From contig VCAZ01000039.1 of the NCBI GenBank assembly GCA_005784505.1, positions 851,501-915,500 of the forward strand: a stretch of DNA of 64,000 nt, in the 5' to 3' direction. The position numbers and the translations under genes are program-made. The first letter of the stretch is position 1; every line of letters starts with the position of its first letter. The notes under the pieces are model-generated. The model made no database searches. It saw only the letters and a list, made by a program, of their open reading frames with translations, and was not told where the DNA came from. Shown here one piece after another: positions 34,801-46,100 of this stretch. Source of the DNA: Bagarius yarrelli. Its lineage: Eukaryota > Chordata > Actinopteri > Siluriformes > Sisoridae.

Positions 34801-37800
34801 TTCCCCTCTTAGCGTTCACAAGACTCGAAGCCTACCATCTGGCTTTGCTTTTGTCCATCATCAGCACAGCCATCATAATGTTGATGAGCATAATGTTCTT
34901 TACTTCATGGCTGCTAAAGTGTTTAAAGAAAGAGGAAATGAGACAACGGGAAAGGTAAGAAAAGGGAACAGAAGACGAGAAGGGCGCGGTGATGGGTGGA
35001 GGGACCAACCTGTTCACAGACATAATTTGCTTATTTGATTCAATAGGGTCTGGATTTTTAAGTTAACTTATACAAGACACATTACTGTATATGACTAAAA
35101 TGCCAGGTTAAATGTGTATGTACTTTAATGTACTATACAACTCGAGACTAAAGCTAAGACAAATTTACTCAAGGTCACCATACATCAAATAAATAATAGC
35201 ACATTATAATTTGCATGTCAGATGGCAGATTCCGAAAATGAGAAGCAGCACTGCTAAAGGCTGTATGGCCCATGGTTTATAAGCAATTGGAGTGTGTATG
35301 AAGGAGAGTCAGGGAGACGAGCAAAGAGTTGAAGAATGAGTATAGGGCTATATGAGGTCTGAAGGATAAGATGGAGCGAGGTTATATAAAAGTTTCATAG
35401 GTGAGAAGAAATATTTTCAAGTCAATGTGAAATTTAATAGGAAGCCAATGAAGGTGTTGAAGATGAAGAGAGGGTGTAATCTGTCATATAAATGGCGTGC
35501 GGGTTATCATACAAGCAGAGGAATTCTAAATTAACTGGAGTTTAGGAAGGAGCTAGTGTGGTAAACCAAATAAAAGACAGTTACAGTAATTCGATGCAAG
35601 AGATGACAGGCGAGTGAGCAGGAATGACGGTATTGTGAGCGGTGAGAGATGGATGAAGGCGAGCGATATTACGAAGATATGTACTTCCGGGTAAAAGTGA
35701 CCTTGAATATTTTTTAAACCAATGTATTTGTATTTAATATAATCAAAACATAGTAATATAAACGGTGTGATGGGTTCATTATATCAATTTAATTTATTTA
35801 AAATTTCTATTTATTAAAAAAAAAAAAACCTGTGTTAATGAATTTCTTTGCGTGTATGAGATCCACGATATGTTTTCCACAGCTGTTGATCTAGAGACAG
35901 CCGTGATTATCGGTATCAATTACTGTGGAAATAGACTGATCCTAGACCAGCAATTATGACCATCTTTTCTCTCGATAAGCAGTGGTTTGCATCTAAAAAT
36001 TCCACAGAGAATTGGACCTGTAGCCATGGAAAGGCCAAGCCTAACGCAGACTTACACACGCTTTGCCTAGAGTACTTTATGTATTTATTTTTTGTTGTTT
36101 AAGAGAGACATAGAAACAATAAAATAAAATAAAAATAAAAACATTTAATATATAGCATCATAAAGATTATTTGGGAATATGTGCAAAGAAATGGCTCCCG
36201 CTCCTCTCGTTCCCCCTACCGGCAGGGTAGAGAGCCATGACGCAGCCGCACGCTTCCGCTTTGCTCAGTGGCTTAGTGGCCTTTTTGTGTGGCGTTTGCA
36301 TGTTCTCCCCCCCAAGACCCCGAATTAGGGAATAAGCAGGTATAGAAGATAAATGAATGAATGAATGAATGAATGAATGAATGGACAAAACTGCACCACA
36401 GGGTTTTTCCAGTAAATATCCAAAGTGTAAAAAAATTTTTTTTTTGTGGTCTAAAAAATTAACCCAAGAGCAATCAAGTTAGATTTGCATATATGAGGTA
36501 ATACAACAGCCAGAAATTCTAATAAACATATAAAATAATTTTAGAAAAATATGGTTTTTGTTACATAAGTTTGTGCACATCCCTTAAAAAAATACTTTTT
36601 ACCACCAAAATTTGTTTTTAAGACTGTCTTTGACTGCTAATGAATTATAAAGCGTTTTTGAGTTCTTCGGCTGTCTTGCTTGCTGTCTGTAATTGATATT
36701 TGGAGCTAATTACTGTATCATTGACTAGAAGCCCAGTCTAATAAGAGGAGCAGCTCGCTAACATGATGCTGCCGCCAGCATGCTTTACTGTAGGTAGAAT
36801 GTTTATCCGGCGAAGAAGCTGTCTTGTTTTTGCCACAAACATTTTTTTTGGAATTCTGCCTAAAAAGTTCTTTACTGGACTTATCAACCAATAACACATT
36901 TAACACATGGTTTCGGGTGATTCAGGCAGGTCCTTGTAGTCACCCTACCCACTAATGAAAGATAGGAGATATATTGTATGTGCTATGATGTTGATAACCG
37001 GGCTGTGTAAAAATATCCATACAGCTAACTATCACATTTTATTTTCCTTGATAGTGTGTTGATATTTTAACCTTTAGTACCTATATGTATTTAAATTATG
37101 TTAATATTTAATGAATACCCTAAGAGGTTAAGAGCCTTTCAGGGGCTCAGCAGTGGCAGCAATAGGATTGAACCCATGCTCTTTCAGTCAGCAATCCAAC
37201 ACTTCAACCACTGAGCTAACGTGAGATAAAAATACCTAAATGTACTTGGATTCCAGACAAGATGCATAGGTTTTTTCCCCCAAAATTAAGTTAAAATTTG
37301 CCCTGTTAATCACCTAGCAAAGTAACTAACTGACATAATTAGTTATTCGGTCTTATAACCAGTAGGTTCTAATTATAGGCTGCACACCAGTATCTATATG
37401 TATTAAAGTTATGTTTTAATCTGATTTATGTTTATGTTAATATTTAATTAATACCCTCAGTGTGTGTCAAACGACTTTCTCGTCCGCTTCTGTAGTTGCC
37501 ACTGATATATACAGCCATTGTCTTAGAAACAAGCATGGTGGAAAGCATGGCGCTTTCAGATTTGTACTTTTAGCTATATTACTGCGAGTAGCGCTAATTG
37601 GACTGCTAATTGGACGATTAAGGTTCGATTCCCAGCTTGATTCTCAGTTCAATTCGTGAGGCCCTAGTTTTGATATAGGTTACTTGTCAGCTTGTTTTAC
37701 TTTTTGCCCTTTTGTCATTTTTTAGTTTTTGCTAAGGTTATGATGTCCTTATGATGTCCTATAGCATATTTTGAAATTATTATGCATACGTCTCCTGGTT

Positions 37801-38359
37801 AATACCTTTTGTACATATAAGCTTTGTAAGCTCTTGGTGGATCATGGCTTTAGCTGAGTGATAAAACATAGAAGACAGCCTATGGAAATGGTGGATCTTT
37901 ATTTGGCATTCAGGAAAATCACTTAATTGATGACTTTTTTTTATCTTCATTTTGTTGGTTTCTATATCACAAAGATCTGACACAACATATGTAATGAAAA
38001 ATACTGAAAAGGAATAAGGGGTGTGAGGGAGTGTGTTTATACTTGTGTATGTTTACAGGATAAAGAGAGAGGAAAATGACAGACTTTGGCCTCAAGTAAA
38101 TGTTGAGGAACAGAGAGAATCTCTCTACAATGATAATAGCAGGTTTAATTACAACAACATCCAAAACAACAGGAGCAACAGCCAAGGTACCTTAGATCCT
38201 AATTTATAGCCAGCGTTCGGGTTCTGTGCCAAACCGTACAAACAAATTGTAGTTAATTTTACAATTGTGCTAGCGTCTCTTATTAAATCTTGTTGTTTTA
38301 TAGGCATCATTCAAAATACTACCCAGCTCGTCCACCAATCGCGGCCTACTCTGGAATAA
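29962..38359 (+). CDS. susd3: SUSD3, sushi domain-containing membrane protein, 5 exons
   Basis: Single-pass plasma membrane protein with one sushi/CCP domain; the mammalian protein is linked to estrogen-responsive adhesion and migration, and its ligand is not established. Exons 29962-30013, 33273-33461, 34813-34954, 38059-38186 and 38304-38359 join in phase to 188 residues. The sushi domain (about 20-79) has the four cysteines C20, C49, C63, C79 and the Trp before the last one (ITEWVGGIPEC). A hydrophobic helix spans about 89-115, followed by LLKCLKKEE, a basic stop-transfer. Sequons occur at N11, N37 and N68. As in human SUSD3, there is no N-terminal signal peptide, so the helix probably acts as a signal anchor. 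The cytoplasmic tail is Asn/Gln-rich and shorter than in human (188 versus about 255 residues, by recall). It lies 2.9 kb after FGD3, same strand, as in mammals. Confidence 0.93.
30650..31265. repeat. TA/GATA/GGAT higher-order repeat
   Basis: (TA)n at 30684-30739, (GATA)n at 30780-30864, (GGAT)n at 30953-30993, (GATA)n at 31051-31105. A module with tatagtattactacatatag, GA run and agaatgtgtgagaatatatt recurs at about 31000 and 31110. Confidence 0.9.
32703..32870 (-). mobile_element. Tc1-like nonautonomous fragment
   Basis: Contains ttgccagcatgacggtgccc and ccccattcaacacttgtggg, reverse orientation of the family at 55141-55280 and 59934-60745. A SINE abuts its right end. Confidence 0.65.
32871..33026 (-). 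mobile_element. Family A SINE
   Basis: Contains gtgtttggcagacacattta and aggggcccagcagtggcagc. Confidence 0.85.
33273..33461 (+). CDS. susd3: SUSD3 exon 2, sushi domain
   Basis: Acceptor tcttttag, donor aaat|gtaaga. One exon holds the whole CCP module including all four cysteines and GNGTSVGTVMILVCP, close to human SUSD3. Confidence 0.96.
33716..33832 (-). mobile_element. Family A SINE, head-deleted
   Basis: Contains ttggcagacatccttattca and ttagggg; its head region is short. Confidence 0.65.
34001..34172 (+). mobile_element. Family A SINE, forward
   Basis: Head tggtagctcactgtttaggg, B box gggttcgattccc, tail gtcgctctggataaggatgt. Confidence 0.85.
34243..34429 (-). mobile_element. Family A SINE, reverse
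   Basis: Only 70 bp from the forward copy, so the two can pair as an inverted repeat. Contains caccttaaccactgagctac. Confidence 0.85.
34330..34590. repeat. Duplicated segment copy 1 (SINE end plus flank)
   Basis: SINE end followed by ccaaaatgtacttcagattcc, gctgcataggttttt and accagtaggtt, repeated at 37130-37385. Confidence 0.75.
34813..34954 (+). CDS. susd3: SUSD3 exon 3, transmembrane helix
   Basis: Acceptor ccctcttag, donor aaag|gtaaga. Read in phase from exon 2 it gives LALLLSIISTAIIMLMSIMF, then WLLKCLKK, matching the human SUSD3 membrane segment. An opposite-strand ORF here is a shadow. Confidence 0.95.
35315..35700. repeat. Probable dispersed repeat, class unknown
   Basis: Contains ataggaagccaatgaaggtg and acagttacagtaattcgatg, which resemble a repeat common in vertebrate genomes (agccagtggag ... 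gcagtagtc). Low certainty. Confidence 0.35.
36270..36383 (+). mobile_element. Family C SINE remnant and (GAAT)n tail
   Basis: gtggcgtttgcatgttctcc joined directly to gaattagggaataagcaggt by an internal deletion, then GAAT repeats at 36353-36383. Confidence 0.6.
36520..36970. mobile_element. Tc1-like nonautonomous remnant
   Basis: Contains atgctgccgccagcatgctt and tactttttaccaccaaaatt, phrases typical of fish Tc1-like nonautonomous elements. Degenerate. Confidence 0.5.
37075..37462. repeat. Duplicated segment copy 2 with flanking direct repeats
   Basis: 37130-37385 parallels 34330-34590. It is itself flanked by a direct repeat: tacctatatgtatttaaatt to tttaatgaataccct (37078-37122) and a longer version at 37390-37455. 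Confidence 0.7.
38059..38186 (+). CDS. susd3: SUSD3 exon 4, cytoplasmic tail
   Basis: Acceptor tgtttacag, donor caag|gtacct. Encodes KREENDRLWPQVNVEEQRES and an Asn-rich stretch. LWPQ resembles the LWSQL segment of human SUSD3. Confidence 0.9.
38304..38359 (+). CDS. susd3: SUSD3 exon 5, C terminus and stop
   Basis: Acceptor gttttatag. Encodes GIIQNTTQLVHQSRPTLE, then TAA at 38357-38359. Supported by phase and splice signal; little conservation can be judged. Confidence 0.8.
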
Positions 38360-38720
38360 AGGCCCCCCCAACAGCCCTGTGTATAAGCAGATGCCTTTAC
38401 TGTACATTACAACCACATACTTTTTTTACACCCCATTCTCTGTGGTGATCTGTGACTTCAAGCTGAAACTGAGCCAAATTAACAGTATCAAATACACAGA
38501 GAGCCTAGAGGAGGCACCCACATGCCCCATCAATCTGGGCTCTAGCAATAAATGATGCGCCAATAATATATTTATTAATAAATAAATCATTTTTTAAATA
38601 ATGAAAATAATCAGTAAACCAGCAAGAAAGGAGATTTTAAGAGGTTCTGTACAGTTATGACATGAATCAACATTGTTGTGTTGTTAAAATAAACTTATTT
38701 TTGCTACTACTTATTTTGTA
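38360..38720 (+). other. susd3: SUSD3 3-prime UTR with poly(A) signal
   Basis: Non-coding sequence after the SUSD3 stop with AATAAA at 38688-38693, a likely cleavage signal. Other AT-rich hexamers near 38575 are possible alternatives. Confidence 0.5.
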
Positions 38721-39271
38721 ATGATGTACCATGTGATGGATAGTGAATATTTTGGTATTAATACCAAAAGCATTCCGTTAAAAAAAACCCCCCAAAAAAC
38801 ATGGCGTTTTTTGCTATCTAAACTGTTTAGCACCTTACCTTTTAGCACACTGAATTGCATTGTAATGAAGTGTCAATATTTTATGAACATTTTATGTTAA
38901 TTTCTTTCCTGGAAATTTTTTGTCTGAGAGGCTTGGATGCTAACATACAGGGCTTTTGCCTTTCTGATGTTACTATAAAATACATGGCTACTGACAATCA
39001 CATGCTGGGAGGACATGATGGAGGCCCAAAACATGCCAATGCTGTTTAAAGGTGGGGGAAGCAACTACATGGTTCTAAAACCGGTTCTCTGATCAACAAT
39101 GTGTGGTAAATAAATTCCTGGTGCATGTTTCAGGCCTGTGGTCATGTAATGGATTTGTCTCGGTCAGAAGAGACAGTGTTACAGCTTAAAATATCAGCGT
39201 TAGGTAATAGTTGCAAAACAGAAGCACATGACCAAACGTCTGTACAGGCCAACTCCAACATAGAGACAGCG

Positions 39272-39495
39272 GCACTGAGTGGCTCAAATGGTTAAAGCAC
39301 TGAGTTGTTGTTTGGAAGACCTGGGTTTGAGCCCAACATCCACTGTTGGCGTCTTGAGCATGACCCCCCATCCTTTCCTGCTCCAGGGGTGCTATATCAT
39401 AGCCGACACTGTGCTCCAACCCCAACTTTCATTTCACTTTCTGAGATATGCAAAGACACAAATTTTACTGTGCTGTAAAGTCTATTTGACAAATA
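39272..39495 (+). mobile_element. Family B SINE
   Basis: Head gtggctcaaatggttaaagc, core cctgctccaggggtgctata, tail actttctgagatatgcaaag. Confidence 0.75.
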
Positions 39496-39851
39496 AACAC
39501 CTTTATTTAGGGGACATGAGGAAGTGTTGGAGGTAGTTTAGGATTTTGAGGTTCTCTTTGGCGGTGATGAGGTTGGACAGGATTAGGAACAAGCACATCA
39601 GAGGGAAAGCTCATGTTGGACATTTCAAGGACAAAGTCAAAGAGAACAAAATTTGTTAAAAATGTTATGTAAAGTGAGTTTGTAAAATGTAATATATTTT
39701 ATAAAAAGATTTTAGTGATTTTTTTTTACATTTTATTATTGTATTTGCACTATAAATTAAGTATTTGGACAGAATTTTAGTACATCTGACATTACATTGA
39801 GTGTATTTAAAACATCCTAATCTATATTTAGTCTTATTTTTCTGTGTGTGG

Positions 39852-39900
<49 letters not shown>

Positions 39901-40249
39901 TATTTTCATTATTTGCTATTTTGACACATTAACATTTGGCTACTTGCAATTATCTGAGTCCCTGCTGACAGCAACCGCTGCGGTTATAAAGAGAAATTTA
40001 GAGGGCCAGTATATGTTTAGATACTTCAGTTATGTCTGTATTGTATATAATATATTAGATATATTGTATATGATTGTTAACTGTGTTTTCCCGGAAAAAA
40101 ACCGAAACTTTTTTTTTGTAAAGGTTTGCGTATGGCCGGTATGGTGTCAGGGTGAAGAATTGCCAGGATTGGGGTTTGAATTGACATTAGCAATCTCACC
40201 TAGGGTGTCAAAAAGTCTAAAAACAGCCCCATTCACAATATTAGTATTA

Positions 40250-40420
40250 GGGGGGAAGTGGTGGCTTAACAGAAAGACCGGGTTTGATTTCCAGCACCAG
40301 CAAGCCACCAGTGTGGGCACCTGAGCAAGACTCTTAGCTCCCAATTGCTCAGTTGTATAAAAGAGATAAATGTACGTCGCTTTGTATAAGGGCACCTGTT
40401 AAATGCTGTAAATGTATTAG
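40250..40420 (+). mobile_element. Family A SINE
   Basis: Contains gccaccagtgtgggcacctg and tgtacgtcgctttgtataag; ends ttaaatgctgtaaatgta. Confidence 0.75.
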
Positions 40421-40639
40421 TGAGTTCCAGCACTAATGTTTGGAAAAGGTCTAAGGTGCAGTTGGTGTTCTGGTTTATCCTAAATGTGTTATTGTGTTCT
40501 TCCACACCCACTATAACACTATTTTTTTTTTTAGTGGATTTTTATGCTGAAACATGGGTCTCATGAGTATTTAATTAAAGGAAAGTGAAAAACGTAATGC
40601 TACAGAAAAAAGAAATTGGGGAAGGGAAAAGAAAGAAAA

Positions 40640-40762
40640 GTGGTAGCTCAGTGGTTAAGGGATTCCAAATACCCTGCACTCCCAAACTACCATTATTGGG
40701 TCCCTAAGCAAGGCCCTTATCCCCCAACTGCTCAGTTAAAAAAGAATGAAGATAAATGTAAT
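40640..40762 (+). mobile_element. Family A SINE, tail-truncated
   Basis: Starts gtggtagctcagtggttaag, contains aagcaaggcccttatccccc. Confidence 0.7.
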
Positions 40763-40784
40763 ATAAATGGGTAGAAATGCAAAA

Positions 40785-41432
40785 AAAAAGCCCAGCAGCA
40801 CCTCTACTACCTGCAAAGCCCAAGGAAAGCCCATCTTTCACCACACACCCCTCACACACACTTTTTACCCTTCTGCCATCTGGAAAAACTCACAATGTGT
40901 AATGTGTAACAGTTTCTTTCAGAACCCAGAACTAAATTACCTCAACTGACACACACACACTCACTAACTTAAACTCAAACCAACACACACACTCTCACTA
41001 AATATAAATCAAATTCTGGAAATTCTGGGAATAGAATTCTGCTTAAGCACAAACACTTTTCTAACACTAACGCTGGTTTGCACAATAACCTTTGCTGCTA
41101 CTACTTACTTACTTCACTTATAATCTGGTCGGCGCTATTGAATGTACTGGTACAGAGTGTTTTTGTATTGTGTTGTGTTTTGTATTGTCTATTGCACTGT
41201 CTGGAGTAATGTTAGTACCGTTATTTGCACTGTTTGTCCTGCACTTTTTGCACCAGGTTGCACACATGCACTTTATGTTGTTCTTTGAGTAAGGAGCTTG
41301 TTGTTTTGTGTAAATCTGTGTTGTTTTGTGTAACACCCTGGTGTCTGGGAGAAACATTGCTTCATTTCACTGTGTACTGTATCTAATATATATGGTTGAT
41401 ATGACAATAAAGCACCTTGAACCTGAACTTGC
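40785..41432 (+). mobile_element. Non-LTR retrotransposon (LINE) 3-prime end
   Basis: Has cttctgccatctggaaaaac, ttctttcagaaccca and the terminal tatgacaataaagcaccttg, as in the 3-prime ends of fish L2/Rex-like LINEs. 5-prime truncated; no reverse transcriptase seen. Confidence 0.65.
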
Positions 41433-42250
41433 ATTATAAGGCATATAACTGTGGTTAAGGTGTCCACATATTTTTGACTATAGAAAAGAAAACCAGGCAG
41501 TTTTACACATGTGATCTATCATTTCTGAATCACACATCCAATCCCACCCTCCTCACATGTGGTCCCCAGTCATTCACAGGTTAATTTTTCTCATCTCCCG
41601 CCTCAGCACTGTTGTCACCGCGTTACATGTCCAGCTCGCTTTCCTATTGGATGATTTCGCCACATCGTTACTATGGGCGTGGAGGCGATGGAGCTTTAGA
41701 AAAACCCCATGGCTAGAAATAAAAGCTTTTGCCTTAGAACGTTCTAAAGGAATTCCTGAAGCTAAATAAATCGTATCGTTATGGTCACACGCTGAAATAC
41801 ACCTTTAGATGCGGTGTCGGATAAATGAATTGTCCCTTTAGAGACAAAACGCGCATTCAGCACAAAGCGGCATTTATTACTTAAAGGACGAGGCAAATGG
41901 TGGGCTGTCGAGATGGTGATCCTGGGAAAAGAGCATCGGTGTATCTTCAGATAACAGATGACATCCGACGGAAAGTGGATTTATGACTATGAGTAGCAGA
42001 TAAGTAACTGTTTTTGTTGCTGATATGATGTAATTACAAGGCTTTTTAATTGAAAGTAAAACCGCTACAGCTTCTCAGGGCGTCGTTTCCATTTTCTCAG
42101 CTGATGATGGCAACCTGAGTGTTTGCTGACTGGATGTGCGCACCTGCCTAATTTAGACAAACTGTAATTGCGCCAAACGGACGTCAGTTCTCGCTTGTTT
42201 ATTTTTGCGCAGGCAGCGTAAGCAAAACGACATCAACTCCAGCTGCATCA

Positions 42251-42292
42251 ATGGATTCTGGGCTAATTTGCTACATTATCAGGTCGATTTAA
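42251..42292 (+). other. Upstream ORF 1 in the likely WNK2 5-prime UTR
   Basis: ATG at 42251 opens 13 codons ending TAA at 42290-42292 (MDSGLICYIIRSI). It is an uORF only if transcription starts upstream of it, which is not shown. Confidence 0.3.
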
Positions 42293-42346
42293 GTTTTGGA
42301 TATTTATTTATTTAATTTTTTTTGCTGGAAAGTGCGAAATCGTCCC

Positions 42347-42454
42347 ATGGTGAACTGCGTCAGAGCGCGCACGCTGCAGGAACTCGGCCGCTGCGCCTCC
42401 ATGCTGGAAACGACGCCGCTCCACGTGAACTGGATACGAAGCGAACATTGTTAG
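42347..42454 (+). other. Upstream ORF 2 in the likely WNK2 5-prime UTR
   Basis: ATG in context cccATGG opens 35 codons, ending TAG at 42452-42454, 33 bp before the WNK2 start and in the same frame. It could limit initiation at the main ATG if present in the mRNA. Confidence 0.4.
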
Positions 42455-42487
42455 AAACAAACCCCACGCGGAGAAGATCAGATTACC

Positions 42488-43144
42488 ATGGACCCCGGTG
42501 GTGGAAGTAAACCCACTGACGGGCCCTCGATCTCGAAGTGTCCCTCTGTTCCTAATTCGCAGTGCGAACTCAATGGGAACATTTATGAATCTGTCAGCGA
42601 GGGCAACGTCAATAAGATGGACGGCTCGGGTGCGGTGCGCGGTGGAAGCGACCCAAGCGCTTATCCTCCGCTGTCGATCTACCGGCGCACCGCCGGCCAG
42701 CGCTTCATCCGGAGAAGTTTGTGGTTTGCTGACGACGAGCAGCCGCACGACGCTCCCGAATACGACGTCCGGAGCGAGATGTCCTCCTTTTGTCTGCGAA
42801 CAATCGTGGATCGGACCAGGAATGCTTGGTCAAGCTTACAAGAAGGCTCGAGCACTGAGAGCCAGGCTGGACAAAAGGACAGCGCCACGGAAAGCACGAG
42901 CGCTGATGAGGATAAGGACAGGCCCGGTGCCAGTGTGCACTCAGGTGCACCAAACGGCGGAAAAGGCACCGTGAAAACCGCAAGCGAAGAAAACGAGGAG
43001 GAGGCCGAGATGAAAGCCGTGGCAACTTCTCCAAGTGGTCGCTTTCTGAAATTCGACATCGAGCTCGGTAGAGGTTCCTTTAAAACCGTCTACAAGGGCT
43101 TAGACACGGAGACCTGGGTGGAGGTGGCGTGGTGCGAACTCCAG
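42488..43144 (+). CDS. wnk2: WNK2 exon 1, N terminus and Gly loop
   Basis: 219 codons from ATG (context accATGG) to donor ccag|gtaggt. An in-frame TAG at 42452-42454 lies 33 bp upstream with no ATG between, so this start is well fixed. The N terminus is disordered and acidic (NEEEAEM), ending in ATSPSGRFLKFDIELGRGSF. A 146-residue reverse ORF and other overlapping frames are shadows of this CpG-rich exon. Confidence 0.95.
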
Positions 43145-46100
43145 GTAGGTCAGTGTGGCTTCGATGGCACACTTGCAAAGCATTAGATTGCGTGCAAACC
43201 AGCAGGTCTCAAGCTTTTATTTATTAAAATGCTTTTCTAAAGCATTCATTATAATTTGTCTAATTTGTACCCCATGCCTGCATTTTGTCCTGATCGACCT
43301 GTTGCAAAACAAAAAAGCAGCCATCATTCATCTTGTAGGATTTTAGAAGTCGCACCTTGGCACATTTAACCCTGTTATAAGGGTGGACATTTATGCAAAA
43401 ATAATTTCACACGTAAGCATGCATTTAATGCATGCATGCATGCAGCTGCCAGCTTAGTTTATCACAGCAAAGGTTTGTCCTGTAGGTAAACTAGCAGTTT
43501 ATTAGAAGTCCATGGTTCGAACAAAAACAGCCCAAAACTTTTATTGTGCTTAATGTGGAGACAAAACATTACTGTAAACTGTCCATTTATAAACTGTCCA
43601 TACCATTTCAAATAAAACCTTTCTTTTTTGGATTTTTTGTAATGGTAAAATCTGTCCGCTGTTCCTGCAGGAAAAAAAAGAGGGATGGTGCAAAATTATA
43701 GCTGCAGTGCCTTGCAAATGTATTCAGGCCCCTGATCAATTCTGTCATATTATCAAACTATAAATGTTAACACCGGAACTCAAAATTAATTATTAAAAGG
43801 TGACACTAAAATCCTAAAAATATTCCTCCACCATATCTAGCTGTGCTATGGAAGCTGCCAGGTTGCACAGATGAAAGGAATTGCATTAACGAGAACACAA
43901 TTGATCTCCCCTTGTAAGTAATTAAACATGGCATCCTAATTTGGTGATAAATAACCCACTTTTGAAAATAAAGACCAAAAAGGATTTTACAGATGCATAG
44001 ATTAGGGAAAGGGTTAAAATAATATCCCTGTCAGCATAGGTGATCAATAAGCAGGAAGTGGCTGGTGTGGTGGCAGTATAGGATTGATAGGAGAAAGTGG
44101 TACCGCAGTGGTTAAGGCAGGGGCAGGCAATCTTGGTCCTGGAGGGTTTAGCTCCAACCCCAATCCATCACACCTGAACCACCTAATTAATAGGTACACT
44201 TAAAAATTACAGGTGAGTTTGTTGAGGCAAGTTGGAGCTAAACTCTGCAGGACAACGGCTCTCCAGGACCGAGATTTGATTCCTAGCACCACCGAGTTAC
44301 CATCGTTGGATCCCTTAGCAAAGGCCCCTAACCCTTGAATTGCTCAGTCGTATAAGTGAGATAAATGTAAGTCGCTCTGCATAAGGGCGTCTGCCAAATG
44401 TCGTAAATGTAAATGATTTTTGGACATTTGCCTTTTTTTTTTTTTTCTGAGAAATTATACACATTTACATTAGAAGACTGGAAGCAGTTAACTCGATGTT
44501 AATTCTGCTCTTAAGATTAAATATGCAAATTATCCTCAGTCAAAATTAAAAACATTATATGGCCAAAACTTCAACAAATATTCATCATGCACACATGTGG
44601 TTCAATCCCCAATCTGCATGTCTGTATGCGGTGTAGCGTTACAATTTCCATTCGCTGGAACTAACAGGCGTAAACCTGTTCAGCATTTCAATGCCTATAA
44701 AGCGATGTCCATGGAGACATGATTTGCAAAGTTTAAATTGGAAGAACTTGAGTGAACTGCTCAGATTCATGACCTCAACCACACTGAACACCTTAAGGAT
44801 GAACTGGAACGGCGACTAAACCTCAGGCCTTCCCGTCTGACATCAGTGCCTGATCTCACTAATGCTCTTGCAGCTGAATGAGCAAATCCCCATAGCCACG
44901 TTTCTGTATTCAGTGGAAAGCCTTTGGAGAAGAGTGTTGGTTATAATTACAGTCCAGAAGAGAGAGAGAGTTTCTTTTATAATGCTCTTTTATTAAAATT
45001 AATTTTAAAAATAAAAACCTTGAAGCATCATTTAAAATCCTTGTTAGCTAACATTCATCACAATTCCTATAAAAATCATAGAAATGTCAAGGACTCGCAC
45101 AGACTTGACGTAAATGCCAGAAAAGTCATCTGATTAAGACATCACTAACTAAAAAATAAACAGACAATTGCAATAAGAGTGAGTAGTTAATAGTAGATAT
45201 AGCTACTGTATATAATTCTTATTGATGGTATAAGGTTGCGCCGCTAAGGCGAGGCTCACACGGTCTGTCCGTGGGCAAATCAAAGCGCACAACACGAAGA
45301 AACTCCACTTTCTGAGGTAAAAACTTTAAATGCACAGTTTGCATATTTAAAATACCGTTAATCAAGCAACATTAGACAAAATTTACACCATCACGACTGT
45401 TCAATAGTTTAAAACGCAAGAACAATGATATTAGACACTTTACTTTTGAGGTGCTGCTTTTGTTCTATTTCAACTATGGAAATAATTCTGAAGAAGGAAA
45501 CGGTGGATCGTTAGCATTTTTGCTAAATGAGTCATCAAAGTTGCATCAGCCCATACATAAACATCTGATGAATCAGCCATTTAAACGAATCATCTGAATG
45601 AAATCCTAGCAGAAGGACTTTGCATACACGTCAACCCCTGAAAAGCAAGATACCATAGAGCCCCCCCCCCAAAAAAACTAATTTAAGTTCAACCCCTGCA
45701 TATAACTCGGCCTTTATGGTACAGTAAAGTAAATTAATTTAGACTCTGAATAGCTGAAACTGCAGTCAGTACATTGCTGAAGAAAGAGGGGGAAGTTTAG
45801 TGTTAAAAACTATCAAATTATCGCACGATTGGAGGATCTACTGTGTTTTTAAAGCTACATTTGTTGAGTCTTGGGGAATGTAAATTCAAGATGTTTTTTT
45901 ACTGAAAGGAAAAATAAGGGCAAGGCCTTAAATAAAGTTCGCTTTGGCAGTTGTATTGTAAGTAAATTCACACATGCAGTCTTTCTGTAGCAAAGGATTT
46001 CAGAAACGGTAATTTTTGGTTTCACAGGCGTGTGTTCGGTCATATTAGATTTTATATAAAGATTTTTATATGAGTATTATGTAAGTGAGCAAGAGTATTA

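Larger units (their letters stand above)
33462..34812. other. susd3: SUSD3 intron 2 with three SINEs
   Basis: Family A SINEs at 33716-33832 (-), 34001-34172 (+) and 34243-34429 (-); a duplicated flank at 34431-34590. Rest unremarkable. Confidence 0.8.
34955..38058. other. susd3: SUSD3 intron 3
   Basis: A dispersed repeat at 35315-35700, family C SINE remnant at 36270-36362 with (GAAT)n, Tc1-like remnant at 36520-36970, and the duplicated segment at 37075-37462. Confidence 0.65.
38721..41619. other. SUSD3-WNK2 intergenic region
   Basis: No gene seen; NINJ1 and CARD19 are not recognisable. Contains family B SINE 39272-39495 (+), (TTA)n 39856-39899, family A SINEs 40250-40420 and 40640-40762 (+), a LINE 3-prime end 40785-41432, and a short Tc1 terminus near 41455 (gtgtccacatatttttgact). 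Confidence 0.7.
41620..43150 (+). promoter_or_regulatory. wnk2: Probable WNK2 promoter and CpG-rich 5-prime end
   Basis: CpG-rich sequence in an AT-rich background, densest at 42340-43140 and covering exon 1. Upstream, ctattggatg near 41645 contains an inverted CCAAT box and gggcgtggagg near 41675 a GC/KLF-like box. No TATA box is clear, as usual for CpG-island promoters. The start site is not determined. Confidence 0.4.

Noticed and set aside
39848..40324. ORF of 158 residues starting with a Tyr run
   Set aside because: Begins in a (TTA)n microsatellite and ends in a SINE; not a gene.
38360..42487. NINJ1 or CARD19 between SUSD3 and WNK2
   Set aside because: Looked for because of human synteny; no membrane-helix pair or CARD-like exon is recognisable in any frame.
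42308..43059. Reverse-strand ORFs of 146, 126 and 109 residues
   Set aside because: Shadows of the CpG-rich WNK2 exon 1 on the + strand, which has clear kinase homology.
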